Source: Pelargonium cotyledonis (taxonomy: Eukaryota; Streptophyta; Magnoliopsida; Geraniales; Geraniaceae). From it: a DNA stretch of 64,000 bases. Position numbers and translations under genes: made by a program. The notes beneath the pieces are model-generated. The model was not told the DNA's origin and did not search any database. It saw only the letters and a program-made list of their open reading frames with translations. How positions within the stretch are numbered: the stretch's first letter is position 1; the number at the start of each line of letters is the position of its first letter. Positions 1 through 12,640 of this stretch are shown here, piece after piece. Location of the stretch: the NCBI GenBank assembly GCA_036897625.1, contig JAYMTA010000003.1, positions 156,705 to 220,704 of the forward strand, in the 5' to 3' direction.

Positions 1-109
1 AACCTACTAACCGCGAGCCTTTAATAAACTCTACTATATACTATTACAGACTCTAGACTCTAAATAATAAAAGTGTAGTATTCGTGGAGCAGTCCTATAA
101 CAAACAAGA

Positions 110-182
110 CTGAGGCAACTTTTCCGTTGTCAGAACGTCGAGTTCCTAATCGAACGGCCGTAGGTTCAAAACCTCTTCTTAC
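110..182 (+). pseudogene. tRNA-like relic (Ile/Met-type, uncertain)
   Basis: A T-arm-like segment (GTAGGTTCAAAACCTC, about 160-175) follows a short anticodon-arm-like hairpin, GTTC/GAAC at 142-145 and 152-155, around a six-base loop. The order and spacing suit the 3' half of a tRNA. The loop is one base short and lacks the usual T at position 33, so the anticodon cannot be assigned. The D-arm and acceptor are not recognisable. The CTAATC loop recalls the CAU-anticodon Ile/Met type, but this is only resemblance. Most likely a decayed tRNA copy. Confidence 0.33.
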
Positions 183-3100
183 TTTTCATATTCGAAAATT
201 GATCAGTTCTCATCCTATTTGGTGCACCCGGCATGACCCACTCCTATAAATATAAGAGAAAACTCTAATATAATTATAATGCATCTTTTGGGCCATCCTA
301 GTTTCGAAAATATTCCATACTTTGATAGTTATTACAAGCATTAGTTAGGGAAACTTTTGCGCCTCACTAAAATTTAAGTATACTAAGTTGGTTGGACATA
401 AATTACAGTACAGTAAGCTTATCAGTTGTTATCCCACAAATTGATAGGAAACTTATAAAGATTTTTATATATTAGGGATTTCCAAGTCCAAGAGGCCCCT
501 TCTATGTAGCCAATAAACCATAAGTGATTTAACTAGGAACTTTTAGATTCATTTTCTTCCCACTATCCTGATGAATTTTTTAATATACCTCATTTCACAA
601 GAGTCTCTATGTTGTGTGTGTATTCCTTCCCTTACTCGAGCTCATTATTTTGGAATTGTCCTATACTCTACTTTTTAACCTACGATCAGAGATTAAATTA
701 TTCTGGAATCTCAGCTAGACCCCGGATTCCATTACAAGGCGGAAATCTATTAAACTGTGTTGTACATAAAGAATTCCATGTACCTGCTATAAGAGGGGAG
801 TAGAAAATAGATTTTAGAAAATTATATATATCTTGACTTGCTCTAGTAGAATAGGATTTCTCTAGGAATATGGAAGAACTTACGCCTACTTATTTAGGAT
901 GAGGCTTCTTATATATTTTATTACTCTTTACTGAAAAGAAAAAGTAGCAGTAGTACTAGTTTAAATTAGGTTGATAGGGTTCCTCTTTGTTCTCTGTTGT
1001 TATTGACACGGCGTAGAGATTAGAGATTCTTACTGTACCTGACTGTGGCGGAGCTATGGAAGGCAATTGCTTGTAGTAGTTAATATAGCCAAAACCCGTT
1101 TTGATCTTCCTTTCATACTCAACCTCTTAACCCCAACCTTTTCTTTAGAACGTCATCCTTCTTTCTTAGAAGCTTGACTCCGGATCTCAAAAGGCCCCTT
1201 CAACGTCTTAAGAGACTCCTCTGGGCTATACCTTACCCCTAGGGCTATGGAGCTTTAATGTTACTAGATTCTTCTTGTTGCAGTCTGTACTTTTAGCTAG
1301 GTAATGGTATAGATATTCTTTAGTTCTTAAAGTATTGTATTAGTATTTCCTATATTAGAAAACTTGTGCTTGTATTGCTAAAATGCTCAAAGGATTTCTT
1401 CCAAAGAAACTTCTGACCTTAGAAAATTCCTATCATTACTTTAAAACTTTATACTAGAAACGTTCCCTTTCGTTAGGCAAGGTAACAAAAAAGTTAAGAA
1501 GTGAACCTTGGGTATTGGTCTTAGGAAACCCGCAGTTAAAGTAGGTAGATAAAGGCTGTTATTAGTCCATAAAAGATCCTTTTTTTTCTAGAATAGTACT
1601 TACCCCTGCCCGTGGCAGTTAAGAAATAGAAATTGAGGGACGAATGATAAGGTATCTGGTTCATTGCATCTAATTTGCTAATAAATATAATTAATAGATT
1701 ATGATGAATCTTGATTCCAGTACTATATTTACGGTATAGAGAACGTAATCCGCTTATTTGGCAAAAACCTAGTTTAGCAAGAGGTCCCATGAAGGAGGAC
1801 GTTATAAGTAAACTTCGTAGTTAGAAACTTTTTCCTAGTTTGGATTTAGTTTAATAATGATTAGGTTCAATAAGAGAAAAAAGAATTATATAAAAAAGAA
1901 GATATCAGTTTTATGTATTTTACTAATGTTAGGCAAGTTAATTTTTTCCTCTTTAGAGCACTACAAGCCCCAGTAAAGCCAGCCCCTTATACTACGACAC
2001 TTTATTCTCTTTAATTTTGGACTAATTGATAGAAACTCGCCAAAATGGTATCCTCTTTATATACTATTTGACTAGTAGCCCTCGTATATAAATATGCTTA
2101 TGTTGTAGATACCTATAAATGCCGCTTATTTCGAGATAGAGGAATAGTTCCGAGAGTGGATAGGTTTTAAAAACTAGTAATCCCCCTTTCTCTTTTCAAG
2201 TCAAGTGAGTCCTAGATTCTATATACATAATACTGATATTTGTTGTTAAAAGGAACACACTTTTCTCGTAGTTGGGGTACCGCATGGAATCATTTAACAT
2301 TCCTTTTTAGAATGAATACTTTAGGTTCAAAACACGTTTACTAATATAAGTTTTTCCGTATAAGGGGGCCTATTAAATTGATTTATAGGATAAACTTGTT
2401 TGTTACACGTATTCGTTATGTATTTAAATATTTCAAAGCACAGTAACCAGAGAGAATTCAAAAGGGGAGTAAGTTTTTCATGTTCATGTTAGATATAAAA
2501 CTTAAGCAGCTATTTAATTAAGCTATCTTCAGGCTGGGCACTCCAAATAGTTAAGATATATATATCCGTACCGTACTTTTAAAGCAGAAAACCGAGGATT
2601 CAAAGCTCTTGAGAAAAGTTAAGTTTCTTTTGACTTTCTTTTTTAACTTTTTAGGAACTCCTAGTCCTGAAAATACTATTGTTTTTTCAACCTCTGACTT
2701 TAGGGACTATAAAGAAAATACAAAGATATACTGTTTTAGTAACGCATAGCACCTCCTCAATTTTTTTAAGAACTAGGGAAAACCCCTCGGCTTTGATTTA
2801 CAGGGTTCTTGTTTTCTATATAGACTCCTTTTACCGAAGGAGCTTGCCCAGTAGGGTCCTTCTTTACTAAAATTGAATTCCATAAACCATTTCTGAATCT
2901 GAGTTATGTCTGACTAACACTGTTACGTAGTTACTGCACTTTATAAAACTTACTACTCAATTTATAACCCTAGCTAGGCCCACTGCTTTAAGAAGTCGGA
3001 CTTAATAAAAAGAAATCATAAATAAGACAATAGCATAACAAAAAGTGATTAGAATCTGCTAAAGTAGAACCCTATAGGAGGGCCTCTAAACTCACACAGC

Positions 3101-4030
3101 AGGGATTTTGAGAAGGAAGAGAAGGTATATAGAGAGTTGGTATGGTATTATAATTACAGAGGAGACCCGAGGCGGTACTTTGTAAGTTTTAAACTTAGGA
3201 CTTTACTATCTTAAGAATATGAATAAGGGTTCCTCCTTTATTAACCTTGAATCTGTGCGCGCTATTATGATGAACTATTAGCTTAGAGAAAGGGGGTATC
3301 ATATCTTTTATACCATAAGAAAGATCTTTTTAGCTATGAAAAGAAACTGTTATTTAGTGGGTAAGAAGTTATCTGTTCTGAGAGAAAGACTACCCAACAC
3401 TAAGAAAGCTATTGTGAAGGGAGAACCAGATTAAGATTCCAGTTATAGTTAAGAGTTTAGCTCCAAAGACAAAAGGGTAAAAAGGGATAAGAGCAGCTAT
3501 TTCCCGAGGTGTTTTATGAATTTAGGTTTATGAAAAGGATTTTGAGTTTATTGTATTTTACAACTATCTCATCATTAGGAATCTTCTGACAGAGGTGGTA
3601 GTATATAGCCAAAACCTACTTAATGGGGCAGCCCCGCCGTTTAATTTACTTAGTTTGGGTATTTTAAGTCCTGTTACAAGAAGTAAAGAAATATTAAATA
3701 AGGGATACGCTTTTAGTTATCCTTGCCTAAGCCTTATAAAATAATCAGTATAAAATCTCTTAAAATAATCTAAGATATGGGACCAGATACCGGGTTACTT
3801 TTGTCCAGTTTCTACTCTCTTTACTTATGCTTTTCGACCCTAATTTCAACTAGAAAAAGACTACAGATTTGAGACTACTTATATAACTTAACAAATAACA
3901 GAACAAAAAGATAATAAGACTTTAATTTCTTACCCCATCTAACTTTCATAAACAAGCAAAACCCCCCTGGTAACCCTTTTATCCTAGATAGAGGAGTTAA
4001 AAATTTTTTATGAGATAAGAATATTAAAAC
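183..4030. other. Gene desert
   Basis: No supported gene. Stops are dense in all frames and the longest ORF (about 84 codons, 1536-1790, minus) has no recognisable features. Around 3400-3490 the plus strand is purine-rich and carries a module beginning GATTCC.GTTATAG that also occurs on the minus strand near 49.75 kb, so it may be a stray piece of the skewed-block family. The rest shows only A+T-rich sequence. Confidence 0.6.
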
Positions 4031-4260
4031 TTTTCACAGACTGACAACCTATGGGAAATCTTTCGAGGGCAACACACTCGTTTTTTTTTTAGGCTATACT
4101 AGAAGAGATCCTAGAAATACATAATAAGGAAGCGCAGATTACATATTATAAATTCAATTGTCCTAAAGTAAGGGTACAATTTTTGTTTTAACATAATCAA
4201 AGACTTTTAATTGAGACTTCTGAGTTATGGGTTATTAAACTCAGGGTATCGCCTGCTCAT
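4031..4260 (+). repeat. Dispersed repeat R1, copy a
   Basis: This ~230 bp stretch matches 14161-14396 in the same orientation over its whole length. The first part is nearly identical (CTGACAACCTATGGGAAATC against CTGACAACCTACGGGAAATC), with scattered substitutions and small indels later. Both copies keep a small hairpin, CGAG...CTCG, followed by a T-run (4080-4090 here). That looks like a weak terminator, but the stem is only 4 bp. No ORF is shared. It is a non-coding dispersed duplication, about 10 kb from its partner. Confidence 0.85.
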
Positions 4261-5735
4261 ATAAAAATTCACTTCAAAAAAAGCCGGAAATGCCAAAGTT
4301 ATAGCTTTTTTAGTAATCCTGCAGTAGCTTTATAAAAATAGATGTCTTACAAATCAATCAAGAATTCTATAAAGGCTTTTAGAGGTTTAGGTATAGGAGC
4401 TCTGTTCAAGGGTTCATTTGTTTTTAGATACTGTAAATAGCTCTTTGCTATATCCAATAATTGAGGCATAGAAAGTCTGTGGCTAAGTAGTCTAATTCCT
4501 CTTCGCGTACTTAATCACTTATATAGAAAGTCTTTATTGATGACAGTCCGCTTTCGCAATTAAAGTGAATCTTTTGGAGTATAGCTAGTGGACTTAGCGA
4601 CCAGAAAAATAGAAGCCCATAATATCTGAGTAAATGAAAACTTTCTTAAAAGGGGGATTATCGTCCTAAAACGAAATCGCTTTAAAATAGAATAAACTCC
4701 AGACTTTAGGCATCTACAGCTAACAAAGAAATCTTAAACTGTTAGGATTAGTGTAACGCTGCCACAATGCAAAAGGGTTCTAATCCTTATTTTTTACAAC
4801 TAGCATACTTTTTTGATTGAGGAAATTGTAGGTATAAGAACGATGAATCCGAAGGCTGCTAAATAAGAAAGTTCATCGTTTAAGAGTTCAAAGTATACCT
4901 TTGTTAATTTAAAAACTTAGAACATACCTTGTAAATTCGGCCTAGGTTTACCCTTCTTAAATCCACACCGAGATTGCCCGAATTTATACAAACAAGGGAG
5001 AATCTTTTTCTGAGAGAATAGACTTGTTACGGGATCATATACAGTTTCTTTATAGACTTTCAAAGACATAAAACCTCTGTCTGAGAGTCCGCTTATAGCT
5101 AAAAACATTTACAATTGAAAGCTGGGTACCTGTGTTTGTTGGATTTTAGAGTAAAGCGAGCTTAAAAAAGAATAGATTAAAATCTGTTGTATGACATTTC
5201 CTTTGACAGTAAAATATGATAAAGAGTCCGCCTGTACTAGATACTCGCGAGATAGTTGAAAAATAGATAGAGTGTGAGTTATTATGGTTCATCCTAAAGT
5301 CAAATTGCTAGCCTCGAGCTAAAACTGGATACTCTTACTCACGATAACATGTTGTTGACTTTCAAAAACCGGATGCTTTCTAAAACTTGTTTGTTTACTC
5401 CCCAAATGTTAATGATTTAATCAAGTTCTCGCTAGGACAATGAAACACTGATTAAGGGGCCTCTTACTCGTCGACAACCCCAGGTTAAATAAAAAGGGAT
5501 ACCCTACAAAACGAGTACTTTAGACTCTTTTTTGTTATAGTTAGTAGTATTTCAATAACATTTTTAATAGCTTTTTACATCAGTTTAAAATCTTGACAAG
5601 TGTTCTGGGTTAGTATAAATAGCCTCCTCCTATAGTTCTTCATAGTAGCTGAATTTTCATTTAAGAGATACTATAGCTTTCAGTAAACAAAGACTGACTC
5701 CTCGGTATCACTCAAAAGAAGTCTAATTCTATTAT
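4261..5735. other. Gene desert
   Basis: No supported gene. An 18-base string (TAATCACTTATATAGAAA, near 4513) recurs near 48453, which is short enough to be chance. A TTGACA/TATAAA pair 15 bp apart (5593-5619) lies about 120 bp upstream of the next tRNA-like element; the spacing is shorter than the bacterial optimum, so I do not call it a promoter. Confidence 0.55.
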
Positions 5736-5801
5736 TTATATAGCCGAGTGGTAAAGCACCGGTTAATATAACCAGCATGCAAAGGTTCGAATCGGCTTAA
5801 G
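5736..5801 (+). tRNA. Degenerate tRNA-like element
   Basis: The D-arm signature TAGCCGAGTGGTAAAGC (5740-5757) is followed by a 5-bp anticodon-like stem with one mismatch (CCGGT/ACCAG, 5759-5775) and a T-loop box GGTTCGAATC (5784-5793), all at tRNA spacing. The T stem does not pair well and no 7-bp acceptor is evident. The anticodon loop lacks T33, so no amino acid is assigned. The D-arm wording resembles Cys, Gln or Gly tRNAs of plastids and bacteria. Probably a decayed copy, unless transcripts are edited. Confidence 0.45.
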
Positions 5802-6215
5802 CTCTAGGTCTCTTCTACTCTTGAGTATATCATACTGGAAAGGAAGGAATCGTGTTTTTGCTTTTAGGCCTACGGGGTAATTCTGTATTCCAATCAAATT
5901 GGATTCAAAAGTTTGATATATATTTATCAAATAAAGAAGAGTCCCTATATAGTTCTGACCGAGTCTGTAATCCCGATCCAACTGACAAGTAGTCAAAGCT
6001 GGACATATTTACACAATTCTTTATGAAAAGGAATTCCTATTCGTATGCTGAATCTAACATTGTTATTCCTTTTGAAGAGGTATAACTAAAAAGGGAGCAA
6101 GACCAGACTAAACTCGTGCGTTAACCTTATTTAAAGTGTATTTACTTAATGTTAAATCTTGTCAACTAGAATAGAAAAACAATATCCAGGTATACCGAGG
6201 GAATATACAGTCCTG

Positions 6216-6282
6216 TAATATATATTATCGGTTAAAGCACCGCCCTATTGTTATGGGAGTTGTAGGTTCGGGCCCCTCTCAA
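6216..6282 (+). pseudogene. tRNA-Asp-like relic
   Basis: The segment ATCGGTTAAAGCACCGCCCT (6228-6247) matches the D-arm and start of the anticodon arm of tRNA-Asp as seen at 52705-52725 and 60699-60715. A T-arm box follows (TTGTAGGTTCGGGCCCC, about 6260-6276). The anticodon loop has changed from the Asp form and no longer contains a clear GTC, and the anticodon stem does not close. It is the third and most decayed member of the Asp-like family in this window. Confidence 0.45.
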
Positions 6283-9199
6283 TGGAATGCCTTTCCTTCT
6301 TCTTCTGTTCTTGTATAAACCTCTTTTTTAAAAATAGAAATTAGTTTAAGACTCCTTAGTTTTTACTGTATATAAGGGTACTACAACAGGAGAATAACAT
6401 GAGATTTTTAGTTTTCATACATTGGGAGTTTGTAAGGGTTAAATATTTTAACTTCAATTCCAACGTGGAAAAGATGGGTATTTTATCCGATCAAGCATTT
6501 AGTAATCTCTTCAGTTAGTGTTTAAACCTCCAATTATTAGAGTTACGAAGTTTTTATAAATAAGCATATAGTTTTGGAAGTCAGCTTTTTCATAGAAAAG
6601 TGGATTAGCAATCTCGCAAGACTTCCTTTTTGAGAATTCCTACTAGACAATTGTAGGATCATAAATAGTTTAGCTGGATATGGATAAGAAAGTAGGGTTG
6701 TAATCTAAAAATTTACCTTTTATTTCTAGTTCAATGTAACACATATGGGCTTCAAAGCAGTTAAGGGTGCCGATTAAGGTAAGGGTAGGCTAAATCTCAC
6801 CCATCGTAAAGTTGAAAGGATTCCTAGTTTCTTTACTTTACCTTTTTAACAACTCGACTTATAATTATTAAGCAGCTTAGCTTAGTTTTACTGGTTAGAT
6901 ACTTATACCTCATTACAAAGAAAGTCACCGAAACGAAGATTTCTATTATAAAGATTACTTTTATTTTACAAACTGGGTAGTCTTTTCATAGTCATACATA
7001 TTTTCTATTTTGTTTAGAAAGTGTAAAATCGAAACAATTCTTGTCAAAAACAAAGGAATCCAAAGAGGCAAGTAAGTATAACTATTATAAAACACTTGTT
7101 CTAATCTAAATAGATACTTACTCCCTTCCTTTAGTGAGATTCTGTTATTACCAAAGCTCGAGAATTCTATCCTTTTGTATTTCCCAATTCCACCCTTATT
7201 TCAAACCTATAAAGTTTATCCATTTTTATAGCCCCACTTTCGAATATTAATAGCTATTAGAAAACACCTATACCTATATTTTATAACTAGAATTCTAAGA
7301 TCCTCCACGCGCTTATCACAGCCTGATGCTACATAATAAGAATTTTGATATAAACATAACATATAAGTTTACTCTTATTTTCTGGTCAACTTTTCCAATT
7401 CTTTGTATTATACATCCCTTATTGTATATTCCCTTTGATCGGGTTATGTATATATATGAGCTCTTTTCTAGAAGAATTTTTAAGGTATATCTTTTTGTGT
7501 GTTCTTTGGCGTACTGGAACACCCCTCTCTAAAAGGTTTTCACTCATATTCAAATTAACATTCACTTAAATAGTGAACACAGTGGATTTCACTTTCATTT
7601 AGTTTTAATTGACTTCTGTGCTTTTTACTAAATAGAATAGGACAAGTTTTTGCTTTCTATGAACGAATAGGATACATTCTAGCTAAAGATTCCTGTTTTC
7701 AGTAATATACCTAAATAATAAGGATAATAACTCTAGAAAATCTCGATGTCGTCGTTATTTCGTAACAAGTATTTGATGAAGCTCTAACCTTATTTACTTT
7801 ATTACTTAAACTAAATTAACAAAAGAAATCTAAGTGTAGAAGTAGAAGTTGTTATTCATGCGGATCTATCTTTGCTATACTAAGCGCAATCTCGTTTAAC
7901 ATTGTTAACTATGGAAAACTACTTTTTATTCTCGATGATATGTAAGCAAATTGCTTATGAATCTATTTGAAGGCTCCCGTTAGAAAAATAATATCGAAGA
8001 ACTTATCAATCATAAGGAAAAATCGTTAACAAGTCTGTAGATACACTAAATACTCCCCAAAAACTGATTAAACCAGAACTAGATTTGTCGATCTGGAAAT
8101 TTCTATCTTATGGATCTTACGAGAATTCTATCTAAAAACCTAGACTTTTTAATTACACTTCTACTTTCATCCATTTTCTGTATAGCGGAAAGGGGATATT
8201 ACCTCGAGCGATAACTTTCTTTAATCTGAAATCTTATAATTCTTTAACTTTATTGATTATCTCCCATGCCTAGAAGTTAGTGTAACACCACTCCAAGGTT
8301 TCTCGTATAACTAACTTCACGGACATGCGTACTTTTTAACTTTAAAATCAAGATTAGACAAGGGAATCCCCTTATACTAGTAAAAACCCTAAGCTAGATA
8401 AAGAGTCGACTCTTAAAAAGTAATACGCTTCCCCATCTACAAACTGAAAAGCTAAGATACCTATTAAATGATTTATATACTAAATCTTGCTACAACCTGG
8501 TAATAAAAGCTCGTCTTAATTGTTATTTCACTCGCATTTTTATTTGTTTGCGAGGTTAAACCAGGGCTTTTTAGTCAAACTGTTGCTTACTTTCTTTTTT
8601 CCGGATCAAATAAAGATCCTGCTCTTAATAAAGCATATTAGCAATTCTATTTCTAAAACACGCAAAGAGATGAGCGTAATATGTTCCAATTACAATGTCT
8701 CAAAACTCCGATCCTTGTTTTATCCTAAAGTTCACGGCTCGTATAGCAGTACTCCACAGTAATCTCTGATTAGATATAAAAACTGCAGTAGTAAGTCGCC
8801 TAAGTAAGAGCTTTCTATTCCTAACAATAGTACAATTATTAGTAATAGTGGGTTAAGGAAGTCTAAAAGTAAGTTAAGACATATTCCTATAACTTGTTTT
8901 CTAGATTAAGAGCTCAATTTTTGGCTGCACAGTAAAAATCCAAAAATGGGTTCGCGCGCTAACAATAGAATGTATATTTCCGTGAAAAGGACGAAGAGGT
9001 AGTTCTTGAATTTGAGATCTTAGCCGATACCAAGGAACTCTTTTGATTATAAAAAATACGAAAATTACCAATATGTACAATTTCCTAACAAAGTAAAGCT
9101 GAGCTATACTAAATAAAATAGTAATCCAAGTAATTAAATTAATAATATATAAGATCTTACACCTATTTCCGAGAATGGGGGTCCCCCTTAACCAAGAAA
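6283..9199. other. Gene desert
   Basis: No supported gene or RNA. Overlapping short ORFs on both strands near 7316-7532 mirror each other and look like chance. An 80-codon TTG-start frame at 8520-8762 has no ribosome binding site. Confidence 0.6.
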
Positions 9200-9262
9200 G
9201 TTTCTAAAAGAGGTAGAACACTCTATAAATTTTGGAGGGCGGCGGGTTCAAAGCATAGGAAT
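9200..9262 (+). pseudogene. tRNA-like relic
   Basis: AAGAGGTAGAACAC (about 9207-9220) reads as a D-arm 3' half. It is followed directly by a 5-bp stem CTCTA/TGGAG (9221-9225 and 9233-9237; one G-T pair) around a seven-base loop, then a T-arm-like CGGGTTCAAAGC (9242-9253). The anticodon arm is well formed but lacks T33, and no acceptor stem is seen. It sits just upstream of the class-II-like element at 9295. Confidence 0.4.
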
Positions 9263-9294
9263 TCTCAGTGGATAGAGTCAAAGTCTCTGCTGGG

Positions 9295-9390
9295 GTGGTG
9301 TATCTGAGTTGGTAGAAGAGGAAAGAAACATAATTGTGTTTAAGGGCGAATGCCTTTAAGAGAAGGCATTTTAGTATGGGAATCGACCAC
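9295..9390 (+). tRNA. Class-II-like (Leu/Ser type) tRNA-like element with long variable arm
   Basis: Several paired segments fall in tRNA order. An acceptor-like stem GTGGT/ACCAC (9295-9299 with 9386-9390) encloses a D-arm box TATCTGAGTTGGTAGA (9301-9316) and an anticodon-like stem AAACA/TGTTT (9326-9330 with 9337-9341). A perfect 8-bp variable-arm stem AATGCCTT/AAGGCATT follows (9349-9356 with 9363-9370), then a T-loop-like GGGAATCGACC. Leu, Ser and Tyr tRNAs have long variable arms, so this is probably derived from one. The anticodon loop has six bases instead of seven and the T stem is weak, so function is doubtful. The 8-bp hairpin could alternatively act alone. Confidence 0.45.
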
Positions 9391-10069
9391 GGTTCTAGTG
9401 GGCCTTTCCCCTTTTTCCGGGATCTTTTTATAGGCTAAAAATCGGGATTCAAACTTATTTTATGTCAACAAACAAAACGGATCGACGACTTATCCTTTAT
9501 AATCTATTGATAAAAATACCTTAAACTAAAGCAGCTTATTCGCGAATTTATAGTAAAAACTTTAATTATTTTGTGTAAACAAGGAAAGTATATCTCAATT
9601 CTATTCGAAGGCACTTGATGCAAGGGTTTGTTGAACACCCCTGTAATTTTGCTTTTATTGGAGGGGAACTCCCTGGGTTGAGGCAAATGCTTAAGTTCGG
9701 TCTGGTAGAACAAAGAAAACTAAGGAAATGTTGTGTATTTACTTGACTAACTAAGCGGGTATAGCCTAAATAAAGAGTACATTTAAAATATTCTTGTTTA
9801 ATCAGTATGAAATAAGATTTAAAGTACTCATGTATCGAAGCTGGGAGTTATTAAAACTATTAAAATTAGTTAACATTATAAAAATAAGGAAAAATTCGCA
9901 TAGGTTCTGTTAATCCGTCAAGCTAGCTAATAAAGTCAAGAGATCAATTAAATTAACAAATAAAACACTCTAAGGTTCCAAGAAATTCTAATTTTTAAAG
10001 AATAGTTTTTTAATAAAAGAATATAGGAAGTTTCTTAAGTAAGGGGTTTCCTCAGTTCTTTTAGTTTTC
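9391..10069. other. Gene desert
   Basis: No supported gene. The only ORF of note (9504-9713, minus) has no supporting start signal or recognisable product. Confidence 0.55.
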
Positions 10070-11110
10070 CTTTGTCTTCATTAGTTTAGAGAGGCTTCAG
10101 TTCAGAGATGTTAGGAATAAGAGAACAGCGAGCTCGCGTTGAACGGATGCTTGGTTGTATTTCCGGGATTGAGTAGAGTGAAAGCCCGCTTTTTTGTTGT
10201 TAGGGGATTTAGTGTAAGGTGTTTTCTCTATCTATAAACTATAATGCATTAAACCTTCCTCCGGATGCCTTCCGTCGGTAAAGGGAACTGTCCTATGTAT
10301 CTAAAAGATTTGCTTCCTCCTTTACTGATAAGAACAAGAACACAGGCAGAAGATGAGTAAGAAAACTAGCTAATTCAGCGAGGAAGAAGCTCTCAAGGTA
10401 AGAAAGCTAAAGACGACAAGGTCAGAGTACTCATTTGTAATTACCTATATAAAGACTAGATTTCGCTTATCCTGTATACTTTGTATTGGGATAGGTATCG
10501 CTCTAAAGCAAGGTCTTCCTGGTTTGAAGAGTAAGAAACGGCCAGAGAGTTCTAGAGCTAAAGCAATGACTTTCGGTAATGAAAGAAAGTGAAAGTTTTC
10601 TTGTGTAAAGGTAGGGGGTTAAAAGTGGATATGAGAAGTTTTTCTTAGATTTAGTAAGTTAGTTAGTAGTAAGGAAGTAAGGTTACTACGAGCTGGCTAA
10701 GCAAGGGTTGGGAGTTAAGGATTGGAGTGCTTATCGACTGGTTGATTTCCTTGATTGTATTATTCAGTGCATTTCCTTGGTTGGACTAGATTGGAGTGAT
10801 TTCTGATCAGTTGGTGGAGCTCTAGTTTTCTCTTTCTAGTTATCAAGAAGACCCCTATGATACAGAAAAGGAAGCTGCAGAGTCAGAGTCCTATCTCTTA
10901 AGAAAGTGATTGGTATTATTAAGAAAGGTATAGCTCCAAGGAATTGAAGCCTAGTAAAGGGCTGCTAGGGAATAGGGGCAAGCTGGTGGAAACTCTGTTA
11001 TTTGCTTTTGTGTAGTTTAGGGAACCTCGTGCGATTCGACTGTTAAACATATACGGAATAGTTTAAATCCTGGATCCTTCTTAGTAAGCCAAGTCCAGAA
11101 ACTCTCTCAG
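10070..11110 (+). repeat. Purine-rich block P1 (skewed-module family)
   Basis: The plus strand is markedly richer in A+G than its flanks. It carries modules shared with the other skewed blocks: TTTCGGTAA at 10571-10579, GGTATAGCTC at 10927-10936, and the 18-mer TTGGGAGTTAAGGATTGG at 10708-10725, which recurs inverted at 17578-17595. A 72-codon stop-free frame (10374-10592) is Lys/Arg-rich and lacks an early ATG. Purine-rich DNA reads as Lys, Arg, Gly and Glu in any frame, so this is weak evidence for coding. A diverged link to 31.37 kb is also present (TCCTCCGGATGCCT near 10258). Could be a decayed gene family or a non-coding repeat. Confidence 0.6.
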
Positions 11111-12551
11111 GGGTCTTCCGGCTGGGAAACTTTATTTGGGTCATCCGATTCCCTGAAACACATAAAATATCTAGTAAAGTAAGGGCTTATATCTTATCAA
11201 ATCAACTAAAATTATATCTATCAATTCAAAGCAAAACTAAATAGGGTCTTACGAGATCTTATACGGTGTAATGAGAAAGCTCGAACAATTTTAGGACTAA
11301 GAATAAGCTGTAAGCTAACTATCTATTTAGAGGACTTTCTTAAAAGACACTTTTATATCTCTCACGCCAAGGCCCAAGAGTTTCCTAGCTACAGACGAAG
11401 TAAGATCACAGTCTATTGAATATCTTGAAGAAACTGAGAGTTTTTTTTTACAATATAAAGAATGCAAATCAGTTTCTTTATGCCAGAACTGTTAACAACT
11501 AAAAAGTTATACAACTTACTTATGTAATAAGGAACGAGGGTATACCTATAGTATAAATAAACCCAGAAGATACTAATTATGTTAAGAATCTTTCTTTAGT
11601 GTAACCGATTTTCCTTAAATAAACTGGATTTCCTAATTTCTGATAGAAGGAAAGTCTTGTCATTCCGTTTCTAACTTACTCGCTTTTGGTATTAATTAAG
11701 ATCTTTTTCTTAATCAAAGTCTCCTGTTTGGTAAGGTAAACTTAATTGAGTGAACTAACCTTAATATGACATTAAGTAGATTACTCGTAGCATATTAAAA
11801 AAGGGGACCCTCCTAAATTTAAGTTGTACTGCAAAGAGAGTAACTTTAATGAACTGTTCTGTACATAAAAAATCTTAATTAGTAGGGTAGAAAGAGGGGA
11901 GTCGTAAGAGTAGAACTGAGTTTGTGAATGAGAAAAGGAGGCTTACAATTTCGATTTTTATGCACGAAAACGACTCAATTTGTGTAAATTAAGGATGTAA
12001 TTTTCTATGTATTTACTTTACTGTGAGTCTTCTATATTAGAGTAGAATAATACAAGATCAAGGATTCTCTACATTAACTAAAAATCTAGGGTCATGCTAA
12101 AGCTCTTTTAGGCCTAGTTCTGGATTATCTTACGGACTTCCTCTGCTAGATACTGGTATAAATTACTTGCTAGGTCTTTGACTTCTTTAAAGAATTGAGT
12201 TTTAAGTAAGAAAATATATACAACCCCCTATTTTAAATGAGACTCTGAGTTGAATTCCCCATCAAGGTTTTAGTTATTTTATGCTAATAGTTTTCGCAGC
12301 GTGCTGCAAGAGGCGTAAGTGCAAAACCTTAAGGAATGCTTTTTAATTAAGAGAAGTAAATAGATTTCTAGCATACTGGGCTGGGTTTTACCCTATTAAA
12401 AATTTATATCTTTCCTTAGCTTAGTTTTACACGGCGCTTAGAATTTAGAAACATTAATTTATTCGACTGCGCATAAGATATATACTACAAAAATTTTAAT
12501 AAATTAGGTTATCTAGGAAATTCTAAAAGTAAAGGACCCTATTATACTCAG
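11111..12551. other. Gene desert
   Basis: No supported gene. A diverged ~70 bp segment around 11950-12020, ending near TCTATGTATTT, resembles one at about 25390-25445. Confidence 0.5.
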
Positions 12552-12640
12552 GAGCACGCGCCTAGTAAGCCTCGCAGGTTAGAACAAAATACTAAAGGGC
12601 ACCGTGCCCGGCGGTTCAAGTCGCATAAGGGAGACTCCTT
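12552..12640 (+). pseudogene. Possible tRNA-like relic with palindrome
   Basis: A G+C-richer patch contains GCAGGTTAGAAC (about 12575), reminiscent of a D-arm, and GGCGGTTCAAGTCGC (about 12612), reminiscent of a T-arm. Between them lies the palindrome GGGCACCGTGCCC (12597-12609). Spacing between the two arms is short and no anticodon arm can be drawn. A weak call. Confidence 0.25.

Noticed and set aside
5593-5619. TTGACA/TATAAA promoter-like pair upstream of the 5736 tRNA-like element
   Set aside because: Spacing of 15 bp is below optimum and such pairs are frequent by chance in A+T-rich DNA.
7316-7532. Overlapping opposed 68-codon frames
   Set aside because: Mirror-image ORFs on the two strands without start signals, typical of chance.
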